DNA of 64,000 bases from assembly GCF_900168065.1 (NCBI RefSeq), contig NZ_FUZZ01000001.1, positions 2,352,623 through 2,416,622 on the forward strand. Reading direction: 5' to 3'. This stretch comes from Chitinophaga ginsengisegetis (lineage in GTDB: Bacteria > Bacteroidota > Bacteroidia > Chitinophagales > Chitinophagaceae). Position 1 is the first letter of the stretch. The number at the start of each line of letters is the position of its first letter. Positions 17,212-26,469 of this stretch are shown piece after piece. The notes beneath the pieces were generated by a model. It searched no databases. It was given only the letters and a program-made list of their open reading frames with translations, and was not told the origin of the DNA. The position numbers and the translations under genes were made by a program.

Positions 17212-17575
17212 GGGTTTTAAATTCGTTCCGGTAAATAATAAATATAAAAACGGCAGCGATGATGATATTTATTCTCCCAAACAACAACAGGTCGGGAGCT
17301 GCTATAAACTCTATGACGTTCATAGCCGCTACCAGCAGGATTTGCGCGATAGCACACCAGCGGGATTTTATCCTGGAAAGTATCCATATCGCCATCCCGG
17401 CTTCCAGGATGCCAATGGTACGGGTAAGTAAAGCTGCATGGGTTTCACCAAGTATTCTTGCTACAATTAACTGGTGTCGTGGAACATAGTTCAGCACCTT
17501 ACAAAATACGCCATTTATCATCCACACGAGGGCTATTCCAATGTTAACCACATTTTTTTGCTTACCAAAGGGCAT
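17195..17575 (-). CDS. DoxX-like membrane protein
   Basis: A 126-residue protein from the ATG at 17575; an upstream extension to 17623 would run into the terminator of the neighbouring operon and is rejected. Four predicted helices: NIGIALVWMINGVFCKVL, TRTIGILEAGMAIWILS, WCAIAQILLVAAMNVIEFIA and INIIIAAVFIFIIYR. The layout and the ILGETHAALLTRTIGILE block fit DoxX-like families, whose members often accompany redox or lipid enzymes. It is first in the four-gene overlapping operon. Confidence 0.8.
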   Translation of the reverse strand: MPFGKQKNVVNIGIALVWMINGVFCKVLNYVPRHQLIVARILGETHAALLTRTIGILEAGMAIWILSRIKSRWCAIAQILLVAAMNVIEFIAAPDLLLFGRINIIIAAVFIFIIYRNEFKTHVSLS

Positions 17576-17610
17576 GAAACAAACTTTATTCCCCCAAGTT
17601 AATACAAAAA

Positions 17611-17638
17611 GCGCCGGACTCAAAAAAGAGCCGGCGCC
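17611..17638 (-). terminator. Rho-independent terminator of the fructan operon
   Basis: GCGCCGGACTC, six A bases, then GAGCCGGCGC: a ten-pair GC-rich stem with a single bulged A. On the minus strand it is followed by TTTTTG. It lies about 20 bases downstream of the GH32 stop codon and separates the fructan operon from the DoxX/DUF2071 operon. Confidence 0.85.
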
Positions 17639-17659
17639 TGTCTATAAAACAACTCCCCC

Positions 17660-19135
17660 TTATTTACTCAGATCCCACGCTTTCAATGTATTCAACTGCA
17701 CATCTCCGTTCTCTGCAAACACTGCTAATCCCGTAGCCGCTTTATCGGGGAATATTAAAGTGGTGAGCACTTTTTCTCCGTCGTTTACAAATACTTCTAC
17801 AGATGATTTATCCACCAGCACCTGTAACCTGATTTTATTGTTAGCCGGTGGAATGCCTACGTGTTGTACATCTTTTCCATCGCGGATATACAGTTCATTC
17901 CGTTGTACATTATACCCCACAACTACCTGCTCTGCTATTTTAAAGCCAAAATCAGTGGCGGTGCCAATGGTAAACTCAGCATCCACCCAATTGGTATTGG
18001 TATTAAAACCTTTGCTGCTGCTCAACTCCAGCGCTTTGCTATTAATGGTTTGCGCTTTCAGTGTTAGTTTTTTAGCGGCAGGTAATTTATGAAGATAGGT
18101 GCTGATCGCTGCAGATGGTTGCTGGAATAAACGTATACCCGATGCCGTAGTTTTCAGTTGCAGATCGCGCGGAATCGACATCTGTCCGCGCCACGGTGAG
18201 GTAGGCGTTTCAAATGGCATGAGCCAGCCGATCATCATTTGCCGGTTATCCGGCAGATGATTGTAAGGTATGGCAGCGTAGAAGGTTTTGCCGTAATCCA
18301 CAAACAGCTGGCTTTCCGGTTTATTATCATTGGTGAATGTTTTGCCGTCGAAGTCGCCGGTAAAATACTGCATACCGGTAGCCGCGTCCTGGTTGCCGGA
18401 AGATACCATCAGCAACCATTTCTTTTTTGCAGGATCACCATCTACATACAGGGGCGTTAAAGACGGGCACTCCCATATTTTACGGGTATCGCCCTGGTTG
18501 CCGAATTCACTCAGCATCTCCCAGTTCTTCAGGTTTTCTGATGAGTAGAACTGTACTTTATGCTCGGCAGGTACCGCTACTGTCATGAGCCATTTGTGCT
18601 GGTCTTCCAGCCAGATCACGCTGGGATCGCGGAAATCCTTCTTCTGAATATCTACTACCGGGTTGCCGCTATAGTTGGTGTAGGTTAAACCGCCATCGTT
18701 ACTAAAGGCAATAAATTGTGATTCCTTTTGCTGCTTTGGCTGATCTGCGGTATAAATAGCTACAATGGGGGCCTTTCCATTTTTACCAAAACCGCTGCTG
18801 TTATGTTCGTCCAATACTGCGGAACCGGAGAAGATCCAGGTAGTGGTATCTTTCTTTTCTATTTCCGGAATAGCAACGGGCAGGTGTTTCCAGTTAATCA
18901 GGTCCTTGCTGGTAGCATGTCCCCAGCTCATGTGGCCCCACTTGTTTTCAAATGGATTGTGCTGGTAATACAAATGATACACCCCATCTATATAGATCAA
19001 TCCATTGGGATCGTTCAGCCAGTTTTTGGGCGCCGTAAAATGATACACGGGGCGCCATTGCGGTGTAGCCTCCTGGGCGTGTAGCCATCCGGGTAATAAT
19101 CCTGCCAGTAATATGGAAAAAAGTCTCTTCTTCAT
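17660..19135 (-). CDS. GH32 fructan beta-fructosidase (levanase/inulinase type)
   Basis: A 491-residue protein with a Sec signal (GLLPGWLHAQ, cleavage near 20), probably periplasmic. The propeller carries all three GH32 signatures: WLNDPNG at 39-45 with nucleophile D42, FRDPS at 168-172 (transition-state stabiliser D170) and WECPSL at 221-226 (acid/base E222). The C-terminal beta-sandwich reads IRLQVLVDKSSVEVFVNDGE, the usual GH32 end. It hydrolyses beta-fructofuranosyl links in levan, inulin or sucrose; exo versus endo action cannot be told by eye. It is the last gene of an operon with SusC/SusD, sugar kinase and MFS porter, and an intrinsic terminator follows. Confidence 0.95.
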   Translation of the reverse strand: MKKRLFSILLAGLLPGWLHAQEATPQWRPVYHFTAPKNWLNDPNGLIYIDGVYHLYYQHNPFENKWGHMSWGHATSKDLINWKHLPVAIPEIEKKDTTTWIFSGSAVLDEHNSSGFGKNGKAPIVAIYTADQPKQQKESQFIAFSNDGGLTYTNYSGNPVVDIQKKDFRDPSVIWLEDQHKWLMTVAVPAEHKVQFYSSENLKNWEMLSEFGNQGDTRKIWECPSLTPLYVDGDPAKKKWLLMVSSGNQDAATGMQYFTGDFDGKTFTNDNKPESQLFVDYGKTFYAAIPYNHLPDNRQMMIGWLMPFETPTSPWRGQMSIPRDLQLKTTASGIRLFQQPSAAISTYLHKLPAAKKLTLKAQTINSKALELSSSKGFNTNTNWVDAEFTIGTATDFGFKIAEQVVVGYNVQRNELYIRDGKDVQHVGIPPANNKIRLQVLVDKSSVEVFVNDGEKVLTTLIFPDKAATGLAVFAENGDVQLNTLKAWDLSK

Positions 19136-19152
19136 AACAATGATATTTAATT

Positions 19153-20871
19153 TTACCAGCCGGTGTTTTGTTTATATAACCCTTTGCTGTAGTTAATCTG
19201 GTTTAATGGTATGGGCAGGTATTCGTCCCTGCCTTTTTTGAAGGAAGCATCATTCAGGTGAGCCCGGCGTGTTTTTTCCACGGCAAAATAAGCATTGAGA
19301 TAATCTGCCGCAATACCCCAGCGTACCAGGTCGAAGAACCGGGAGCCCTCCATCGCAAATTCCAGCCGGCGCTCCCAGCGTAAAGCCTGCCGGGCAAAGT
19401 CGGTGGACCAGGTGCAGTTAACACCCGGCTGATAGGTATTCATTTTATAACTGGATGTAAAGGTACCATTTGCCTGTTTTAATAAGCCGGTGCTGGCAGC
19501 GGCTCTTCCCCTCACCTGGTTGATGAGTGGCAATGCTTCGGCAGCGCGTCCCAGTTCTATCAATGCTTCTGCTTTAAATAACAGTACGTCGGCATAACGG
19601 ATAATCTCCCAGTTTTTGGAACTCGACATAAAAGGCGGCACCTTCTGAAAAGTAGCATCACCGGGTAACACCGCTTCTTTGAGACTCAGGTAACTGCCAT
19701 ATACTTCCGGCGCACGGGCCCAGGCGCGCTTGTACAGAAAAGCGGGATCGTATTTGTAAGGATGCCCGGGAATAGCCACGGTATGGTCTAAACGCGGATC
19801 AAAGGTATGGGTATGAAAATCCGCTTCCGTGGTAATGTTCACGTTATTGAATGTTTCAAACATCGGGAGCCCGTTGGCGCCTGTCTGAAAAGCATTCACC
19901 AGGTTACTGCTGGGCGAATGAAAACCGCAGCAGCCATACTCCTGGTTCATCGGGTAATCCAGCGCATGTCCGTAGTCAAGGCGGCCTTTGGGCGTTCCAT
20001 CATCTTTTGAATACTGGATAGCAAAAAGGGACTCCGGACCGTTTTCACTTTTCGACAGGAAGTTATTTGCATAATCAATAGCCAGCTGGTATTTACCGGA
20101 GGCAATCACTTCATCGCACAAGGTATTTACCTGTTGCAGCAGGGCAGCGTCAATACCGGTCACATGGTTGTTTTCATCCTGCTTATAGGCTTCATACAAC
20201 AGGGTTTTAGCCAGGTAGGCTTTTGCCGCGAATTTATTGGCTCTTCCTATTTGCGGTTGTATATCGGGAAGATGGGAAGCGGCAAAAGTGAAATCATCTG
20301 CGATCTTCGTCCATAGTTCCACATTGGAATAAGTGCGGTTGGAAATGGTATCATAGGTTTCCTTTGGCGCATTTTCATCGATGTAAGGAACATATTTGAA
20401 TAATGTTTTCAACAGGAAATAATAGTGTCCTCTCAGGAACTTCATCTCTGCCTGCCGTACTACCTTTTCCGGAAATTGGGTTTCAGTGGCTTTGTTCAGG
20501 CGTGCCAGTGCATCGTTTACACGGCCAATGCATACATACAGGCGAAACCATACCAGGTCGGAGGAGCCATTATCCACCCTGTTCAGGGAAAAGGTTTCGT
20601 AAAAGTGGTAGTCGCTGATATCACCGGCGCCGTCACCGCCTTTATACGCATCGCCACTGCGGATATTGCCGTAAGGCCACATGCTGGAATAAGGAGCCGT
20701 ATAGTGATCATTACCCAGCGATGCATAGGCGGCGGTCACCATTTTTTCGAGATTGGCCGGCGAGTTCAGGTCGTCGCCTGAAATAACGCCCTGTGGCGTT
20801 TGATCCAGGAATTTGCTGCAAGCGCCGAGCAACAGGCAGCTGAGTAAAAGAATATATTTTGTGTACTTCAT
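19153..20871 (-). CDS. RagB/SusD family lipoprotein (fructan locus)
   Basis: A 572-residue protein with a lipobox (LLLGAC, C18) and the SusD start SKFLDQTPQGVISG. Helical TPR-like features include KFLRGHYYFLLKTLFKYVPY, and the C-terminal block is LRWERRLEFAMEGSRFFDLV then YLPIPLNQINYSKGLYKQN. It would bind fructan at the cell surface and close over the SusC barrel. It lies 18 bases downstream of susC and 17 upstream of the GH32 gene. Confidence 0.95.
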   Translation of the reverse strand: MKYTKYILLLSCLLLGACSKFLDQTPQGVISGDDLNSPANLEKMVTAAYASLGNDHYTAPYSSMWPYGNIRSGDAYKGGDGAGDISDYHFYETFSLNRVDNGSSDLVWFRLYVCIGRVNDALARLNKATETQFPEKVVRQAEMKFLRGHYYFLLKTLFKYVPYIDENAPKETYDTISNRTYSNVELWTKIADDFTFAASHLPDIQPQIGRANKFAAKAYLAKTLLYEAYKQDENNHVTGIDAALLQQVNTLCDEVIASGKYQLAIDYANNFLSKSENGPESLFAIQYSKDDGTPKGRLDYGHALDYPMNQEYGCCGFHSPSSNLVNAFQTGANGLPMFETFNNVNITTEADFHTHTFDPRLDHTVAIPGHPYKYDPAFLYKRAWARAPEVYGSYLSLKEAVLPGDATFQKVPPFMSSSKNWEIIRYADVLLFKAEALIELGRAAEALPLINQVRGRAAASTGLLKQANGTFTSSYKMNTYQPGVNCTWSTDFARQALRWERRLEFAMEGSRFFDLVRWGIAADYLNAYFAVEKTRRAHLNDASFKKGRDEYLPIPLNQINYSKGLYKQNTGW

Positions 20872-20889
20872 GGTGGCTGTGTTGTGTGT

Positions 20890-23800
20890 TTAAAAAGACA
20901 GGTTTAAGCCGATCGTGCCAATCACCGGAATAGGATATGCGTTGTTGGGATTCTCCGGATCGGTGGCGGTAAAACCTTTGTTCTTTAACGTGAGCAGGTT
21001 GCTGCCCTGCAGATATACCCGTGCTGTTTGCAAACGCTTGCTGAACAGGTGCTGGAAACTATATCCCAGTTGCAGGTTCCTGAGTTTGAGATAAGAACCT
21101 GATTCCAGGAAGTAGGTAGATGTCCGGTTTTCATTGTTACGGTCTACCAGTGTGAGCGCAGGAATGGAAGCGTTTGGATTTTGTGGTGTCCATGCATCCA
21201 GCGTACGTGCGCCCCAGTTAGTTCCCGGCCAGATGGAAGAGAAGTCGGTGTATGTTTTATAGGTATTATATACCTGGATACCTTGTATTCCCTGCAGGAA
21301 GAAGGTCAGATCAAAGTGTTTATACTCCAGTGTTACATTCAGTCCGTAGGTAAAATCAGGATCTCCTTTGCCGATATAGTCGCGGTCCTTATCATCGATA
21401 ACGCCGTCGCTGTTCAGGTCTTTGTACCGGATACGGCCCACGCCTTTCCCAATTTGTGTGGCATAGTCATCTACTTCTTTTTGCGAGCGGAATAATCCAT
21501 CTGCCACGTACCCGAAGGTGGAATTAATAGAGTGGCCGAGAATGGTTTTATCCTGTCCGTTGCCGGGATAGGACGTAAGTACTTCCGGCGGCAGTTTGGT
21601 GATCTTATTGCGGTAGGTGGCTACGTTACCTGTAACGGTGAGCGCCAGGCCAGGTGCAATGTTGCCGTTATACGACAGCAATACTTCCAGTCCCTTATTT
21701 TGCATAGAGGCGCCGTTCACGAATTTGGTGCCGCCTTCACCAATCACTGCGAGGTAAGCCGGGCTGATAAGGATGTCGGATGTCTTCTTAATAAAATAAT
21801 CTACGGAACCGCTAAGGTGATTATTAAACAAGCCAAAATCTATTCCGGCGTTGGATTCCATGGTGCTTTCCCATTTCAGTGCGGGATTGCCCTGCTGGAT
21901 CAGTGTATATCCGGACGATAACTGCCCGGAGCCTGCGCCACCAAGATCATACGCGCTGCCGCTGTCGAAATCCCAGGTAGGATCTATACCATAAATAGCG
22001 GAGTATAAAGTATAGGTGGCGTTATTGGCAATTTCCTGGTTGCCCGATCTGCCCCAGCCATAGCGGAGTTTCAGGTCCGACAGGAAAGGCAGGTTTTGTT
22101 TGATGAAATTTTCTTCGCTTACACGCCATCCGAGAGATACCGCGGGGAACATCCCGAAACGGTTTTCTTTACCAAAGCGGGAAGAACCATCGCGGCGCAG
22201 GGTAACCGAAGCGAGGTATTTATTATCGTAAGAATAGTTTGCTTTACCAAAATAAGATAATAACGTATAGCCGCTACCGGTACCTCCGTTATCTTTATTG
22301 GAAGATCCTGCATTGAGGTAGGCATAGTCGATATTCTCCAACGCGTACCCTTGTCTGCTGGCGTAAAAATTCTGCGCCATGTATTTAATCTGTTCTTCTC
22401 CCAACAGGAAATCGAACCGGTGCTTTTGCAGTGCTACGTTGTAAGTGAGCGTATTTTGCCATACCCAGTTACCATTATAATCCTGTGAGGTTTGGGAGAA
22501 GTTGGACGGATCAGAAAGGAATCCCGAAGTATACGATTTACGCAATGTACGCTGATAAGTACCATTGTAATCTATACCATAGCTGCTTTTGAAGTGGAGG
22601 TTGGGAATAATTTCTATGTCGGCATATACGTTACCGAATAAGCGCAGGAAATTACTTTTGTTCTGCCGGTTATCTTCAATAAGCCGAACGGGATTCTGCC
22701 TGTCGGTCATGCCGGGAGCAGGGCCGCCCCAGCCGCCATCAACGGTATGTACCGGCACCACCGGTTGTTGTACCAATGCTGCAAAAAGAATGTCGGTGGC
22801 AGGTACCAGCGCATCCCTGATATAGGTAGCAGACAGGTTCTCTCCTATTTTCAGCCGGCCTTTGAAAAAGGAATAATCCGTATTAAAGCGGGCAGTTATT
22901 TTCCGTTGCTGTGTTTCTTTTACGATGCCTTTGTTATTGTACATGCCAACCGAAAAATAGGAGTTCCCTCTTTCGTTGCCGTTGGCAATAGACACGTTGT
23001 AGGTTTGCAGCAGGGAAGTTTGTGCAATCTGGTCGTACCAGTAGGTATCGGCCGGCTTCATGGTTTTGGCGGCATCAATAAATTCCGGCAGGTTAATTTT
23101 GTTAAGCACCGGGTTGTTATAATCGCCGTTCCAGTCGTACTGATAAATCTGGTTGTTGTTGGGATCAGTACGGTCATTCACGGCAGCCTGCCAGTAGGCG
23201 CGGCCGCGGCCTTCCGTATTCAGTGTTTTTAATTTGGTACTGTAATCCTGCAAAGAGGCAGATACATCTGCGGTGATGCGGCTGTAGCCTTTCTTCGCTC
23301 TTTTGGTAGTAACGATGATTACGCCGTTTGCCGCACGGGAACCATAGATGGTAGCAGCAGAAGCATCTTTTAATACCTGGATGGATTCAATATCATTCTG
23401 GTTCAGTTCCTGCAATCCTCTTTTGGTAGGGATACCATCAATTACATACAGCGGATCGTTATTACCCAGGGTACCGATACCGCGGATACGCACCGTGGCA
23501 TTGCTGTTGGGATCGCCGTTGGAGGTAATGAATACGCCGGGAACGCGGCCCTGCAGGGCTTTCACCGGGTTGCCGAGCGGAATGTCTTTTATTTCACTCA
23601 CATTCACTACGGATACAGCGCCGGTAAGATCGGCCTTTTTCTGTGTCTGGTAACCGGTTACGATTACCTGGTTTAAGTCGGTGGCATTATCTTCCATTTC
23701 TACGGACATATTGCCTTCGGCAGCTTTTAACGACATAGGCTTCATGCCTATATAAGAGAAGTTGAGCACTTCCCCCACGGCAGCCGGCAGTGTGAATTGC

Positions 23801-23964
23801 CCGCTGCCATTGGTAATGGTGTTCCTGTTGCCCGCCTGTACGGTTACACCGGGCAAAGGTGTTCTGTTTTGTTTACTGACAACGGTACCGGTGATGTTCC
23901 GTTGCTGTGCAATGGCGAAGAGGCCGAACAGCAACATCGGTAATAAGTAAAACAACTTTTTCAT
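20890..23964 (-). CDS. SusC TonB-dependent receptor without STN domain (fructan locus)
   Basis: A 1024-residue protein. Signal peptide to about 19 (LLFGLFAIAQ), then directly a carboxypeptidase-D-like domain (ITGTVVSKQNRTPLPGVTV), the plug (VIVTGYQTQKKADLTGAV, PLYVIDGIPTKRGLQELN, ANGVIIVTTKRAKKG) and a barrel ending TIGLNLSF. No STN domain is present, matching control by a hybrid sensor rather than a sigma/anti-sigma pair. It imports fructo-oligosaccharides with its SusD partner. It lies 42 bases downstream of the sugar kinase gene in one operon. Confidence 0.95.
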   Translation of the reverse strand: MKKLFYLLPMLLFGLFAIAQQRNITGTVVSKQNRTPLPGVTVQAGNRNTITNGSGQFTLPAAVGEVLNFSYIGMKPMSLKAAEGNMSVEMEDNATDLNQVIVTGYQTQKKADLTGAVSVVNVSEIKDIPLGNPVKALQGRVPGVFITSNGDPNSNATVRIRGIGTLGNNDPLYVIDGIPTKRGLQELNQNDIESIQVLKDASAATIYGSRAANGVIIVTTKRAKKGYSRITADVSASLQDYSTKLKTLNTEGRGRAYWQAAVNDRTDPNNNQIYQYDWNGDYNNPVLNKINLPEFIDAAKTMKPADTYWYDQIAQTSLLQTYNVSIANGNERGNSYFSVGMYNNKGIVKETQQRKITARFNTDYSFFKGRLKIGENLSATYIRDALVPATDILFAALVQQPVVPVHTVDGGWGGPAPGMTDRQNPVRLIEDNRQNKSNFLRLFGNVYADIEIIPNLHFKSSYGIDYNGTYQRTLRKSYTSGFLSDPSNFSQTSQDYNGNWVWQNTLTYNVALQKHRFDFLLGEEQIKYMAQNFYASRQGYALENIDYAYLNAGSSNKDNGGTGSGYTLLSYFGKANYSYDNKYLASVTLRRDGSSRFGKENRFGMFPAVSLGWRVSEENFIKQNLPFLSDLKLRYGWGRSGNQEIANNATYTLYSAIYGIDPTWDFDSGSAYDLGGAGSGQLSSGYTLIQQGNPALKWESTMESNAGIDFGLFNNHLSGSVDYFIKKTSDILISPAYLAVIGEGGTKFVNGASMQNKGLEVLLSYNGNIAPGLALTVTGNVATYRNKITKLPPEVLTSYPGNGQDKTILGHSINSTFGYVADGLFRSQKEVDDYATQIGKGVGRIRYKDLNSDGVIDDKDRDYIGKGDPDFTYGLNVTLEYKHFDLTFFLQGIQGIQVYNTYKTYTDFSSIWPGTNWGARTLDAWTPQNPNASIPALTLVDRNNENRTSTYFLESGSYLKLRNLQLGYSFQHLFSKRLQTARVYLQGSNLLTLKNKGFTATDPENPNNAYPIPVIGTIGLNLSF

Positions 23965-24006
23965 AATGGAATTTGTGAAATGGTGGTGTGGAAATGTAAT
24001 AATTGG

Positions 24007-24909
24007 CTAAGTGTGCTGTGGTATTTTCATCAGGCTGTATATCTCGGATGGATCATATTGCGGACAGCCACCGGGGCGCGATGCCACCAGTGCGCCCAGT
24101 GCATTGGCATACGCCAGGCTCCAGGCAGGGGAACGTTGTTGCAGCCGGCATACGAGGAAGCCGGCCAGGAAAGCATCGCCGCTGCCAATGGTATCTGCTA
24201 CTATCACGGACTGTCCTTCCTGGTAATAAAAAGCCCCGTCGATGTACCCCATGCAGCCTTTACTGCCCAGGGTGACAACTATAGTAGAGATGTTAAATCG
24301 GGAAGACAATGCCCGTACCTGTTCTTCGTGCGTTGGCCAGGTACCGTACCAGGCGCTGATCAGCTCCAGTTCTGCGATGTTTAGCTTCAGCAGGTTGCAG
24401 CTACCCATAAGCCATTCCAGTGTTTCGCGGGAGTACCAGGGCGCACGCAGGTTGATGTCCAGCACTTTTATGGCGGTTGACTGCAATGCTTTACGGAGCG
24501 TATTCCGGGAGATCTCATGCCTTGCCATCAAACTGCCAAAAACAATATACTGCAGGTCATCTCCCGTTAGTAAAGCCTCCAGGGAAGCATTCCAGGCAAT
24601 ATGATCCCAGGCCACGGGGTACAGGATATCATACTGCATATCGTTATGCGCGTCCATCCAGGCATTTACTTTGCCGGTGGCGTAGTTAGTATTCGTTTGT
24701 ACGTAAGCGGTAGAGAGCTGCATGTTGTTCATGAGTTGCAGCAGCCTCGTGCCATGATCATCTGTACCTGTGGCCGACACCATCGCAACGGACTGCGACA
24801 GTTTCTGCAAGTGATACGCTACGTTCATGGGTGCGCCGCCCGGCAATTCCTGATCCGGTAAGATGTCCCACAATATTTCCCCGAGGCAGGCGATGTTATA
24901 CTTTGTCAT
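24007..24909 (-). CDS. PfkB-family sugar kinase, probable fructokinase
   Basis: A 300-residue cytoplasmic kinase of the ribokinase/PfkB family. The N-terminal substrate motif is CLGEILWDILPDQELPGGAP, followed by a central VLDINLRAPWYS and the C-terminal signature ADTIGSGDAFLAGFLVC with catalytic D245. Within the family the start LGEILWD and PGGAPMNVAYHL are typical of fructokinases. It should phosphorylate fructose entering through the adjacent MFS porter. It sits between the MFS gene (11 bases away) and susC, matching the gene content of known fructan PULs. Confidence 0.9.
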   Translation of the reverse strand: MTKYNIACLGEILWDILPDQELPGGAPMNVAYHLQKLSQSVAMVSATGTDDHGTRLLQLMNNMQLSTAYVQTNTNYATGKVNAWMDAHNDMQYDILYPVAWDHIAWNASLEALLTGDDLQYIVFGSLMARHEISRNTLRKALQSTAIKVLDINLRAPWYSRETLEWLMGSCNLLKLNIAELELISAWYGTWPTHEEQVRALSSRFNISTIVVTLGSKGCMGYIDGAFYYQEGQSVIVADTIGSGDAFLAGFLVCRLQQRSPAWSLAYANALGALVASRPGGCPQYDPSEIYSLMKIPQHT

Positions 24910-24920
24910 AAAATGTTTGT

Positions 24921-26249
24921 TTAATGCATGACCATTGTCATTTCAATTTCTTCCAGGGTTTGTCCTTTTGTTTCCGGCATCCAGCGCCATACAAAAAGCA
25001 GTTGCAATACCATCATCACACAGAAGAAGGCGAAAATGTGACCACCGCCGATGTGGCTGGCCAGCCAGGGAAAGGTAAAAGCGATAAGAGCGGCCATGAT
25101 CCAATGAGTGAAACTGCCCAACGTTTGACCTTTGGCGCGTACGGCGTTTGGAAATATCTCTGAGATAAATACCCATATCACCGCGCCCTGCGAGAAGGCA
25201 AAGAAGGCCATGTATACCAGCAGATAAGAGATCACGGCAATACCGCCGGTATGCATATAAAAGGAAATGGCGGTGAGGCCGAGTGTAGCGATAAGGCCAA
25301 CGGTGCCTATCAGCATCAGCTGCCGGCGGCCGATGCGGTCGATAAACCGTATAGCCGTTAACGTAAAAATGAAGTTCACGATGCCCAGTCCGACTGTAGA
25401 GAGCAAAGAAGACGCTGTACCTAAGCCGGACATTTCAAAAATACGCGGCGCATAATAAATGATAGCGTTGATACCGGATACCTGGTTGAAAATAGCAAAC
25501 AATACCGCCAGCACTACCGGGGTACGGTACTTCCCGGAGAACAACCGTTCCTTTGGCGCGCCAATGCTTTGGTGCCTCGACTGCCGGATGGTAGCGATAT
25601 CGTCCGCATAACCGGCGGGGTTGATGATTTGCAGGGTTTTAATGGCGGCGGCTTCCTTTTTGCCGTGCAGCAGCAACCAGCGCGGACTTTCCGGTACCCA
25701 GCGGAGCAGCAACAGGAACAGGGCCGCAGGGAATGCCTGGATACCCAGCATCAGGCGCCAGGAGTTTTCACCGCCATATCCGCCAATGAAATAGTTGGAT
25801 AAATAAGACACCAGGATGCCAAAAACCACGTTAAACTGGAATAAAGCGACCATTCGGCCACGATAGGAAGCTGGTGACACCTCTGAAATATATACCGGGG
25901 CCGTTACAGATGAAGCGCCTACACCGAGGCCACCTATAAAACGGCATACGAGGAAAAAGTACCAGTTGGTTGCCATCGCCGTACCTACTGCCGACACCAG
26001 GTATACCAGCGCTACCAGCAGCAGGGTAGCACGGCGCCCCAGTTTATCCGAAGGCGTACTACCTCCCAATGCGCCAAACACGGTTCCTATTAATGCAATG
26101 GATACGGTGAATCCATGTTGTACTTCCGTTAAATGCCAGTATTGCTGAATATGTTGCTCCGCACCAGAGATGACAGCGGTATCAAAACCGAAAAGAAAAC
26201 CGCCAAGTGCTACCACAAAAGCCCAGAAGAAAACAATCTTGTTGTTCAT
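24921..26249 (-). CDS. MFS sugar porter, probable fructose importer
   Basis: A 442-residue inner-membrane protein with twelve predicted helices, from the ATG at 26249. The longer reading to 26321 would start upstream of the likely -7 element and is rejected. Sugar-porter signatures are all present: GGFLFGFDTAVISGAEQ in helix 1, DKLGRRATLLL in loop 2-3, YISEVSPASYRGRMVALFQF, VPESPRWLL after helix 6, RIGRRQLML in loop 8-9 and PETKGQTLEEIE at the end. It probably brings free fructose released in the periplasm into the cytoplasm by proton symport. It is the first gene of the fructan operon, divergent from its regulator. Confidence 0.93.
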   Translation of the reverse strand: MNNKIVFFWAFVVALGGFLFGFDTAVISGAEQHIQQYWHLTEVQHGFTVSIALIGTVFGALGGSTPSDKLGRRATLLLVALVYLVSAVGTAMATNWYFFLVCRFIGGLGVGASSVTAPVYISEVSPASYRGRMVALFQFNVVFGILVSYLSNYFIGGYGGENSWRLMLGIQAFPAALFLLLLRWVPESPRWLLLHGKKEAAAIKTLQIINPAGYADDIATIRQSRHQSIGAPKERLFSGKYRTPVVLAVLFAIFNQVSGINAIIYYAPRIFEMSGLGTASSLLSTVGLGIVNFIFTLTAIRFIDRIGRRQLMLIGTVGLIATLGLTAISFYMHTGGIAVISYLLVYMAFFAFSQGAVIWVFISEIFPNAVRAKGQTLGSFTHWIMAALIAFTFPWLASHIGGGHIFAFFCVMMVLQLLFVWRWMPETKGQTLEEIEMTMVMH

Positions 26250-26278
26250 AACGTAGAAATAAGTTTTGATCGATAGGT

Positions 26279-26286
26279 CAAACCTA
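26279..26286 (-). promoter_or_regulatory. Possible -7 element of the fructan operon
   Basis: On the minus strand this reads TAGGTTTG, an exact match to the Bacteroidota -7 consensus TAnnTTTG. It would place transcription start about 20 bases before the MFS start codon at 26249. No good TTTG is seen at the -33 distance, as expected if an activator is needed. In the same 220-base divergent gap an 8-base direct repeat AATAATAT lies at 26360 and 26375, a possible regulator site. Confidence 0.45.
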
Positions 26287-26469
26287 CTCCTTTGAAAAAG
26301 GCTGCTGTTATCGTATAGCACCGCTTTCTTTCGAAATTATAACAAAGGGTGTAAAACAGAATAATATATTGATAAATAATATTTTATACATTAAGATGGA
26401 TATATTTCAGGGAGATGTCTTTCAATTTTGTATCATTGTTTTTAGAAATAAAACCAAAAACATTCCCAC

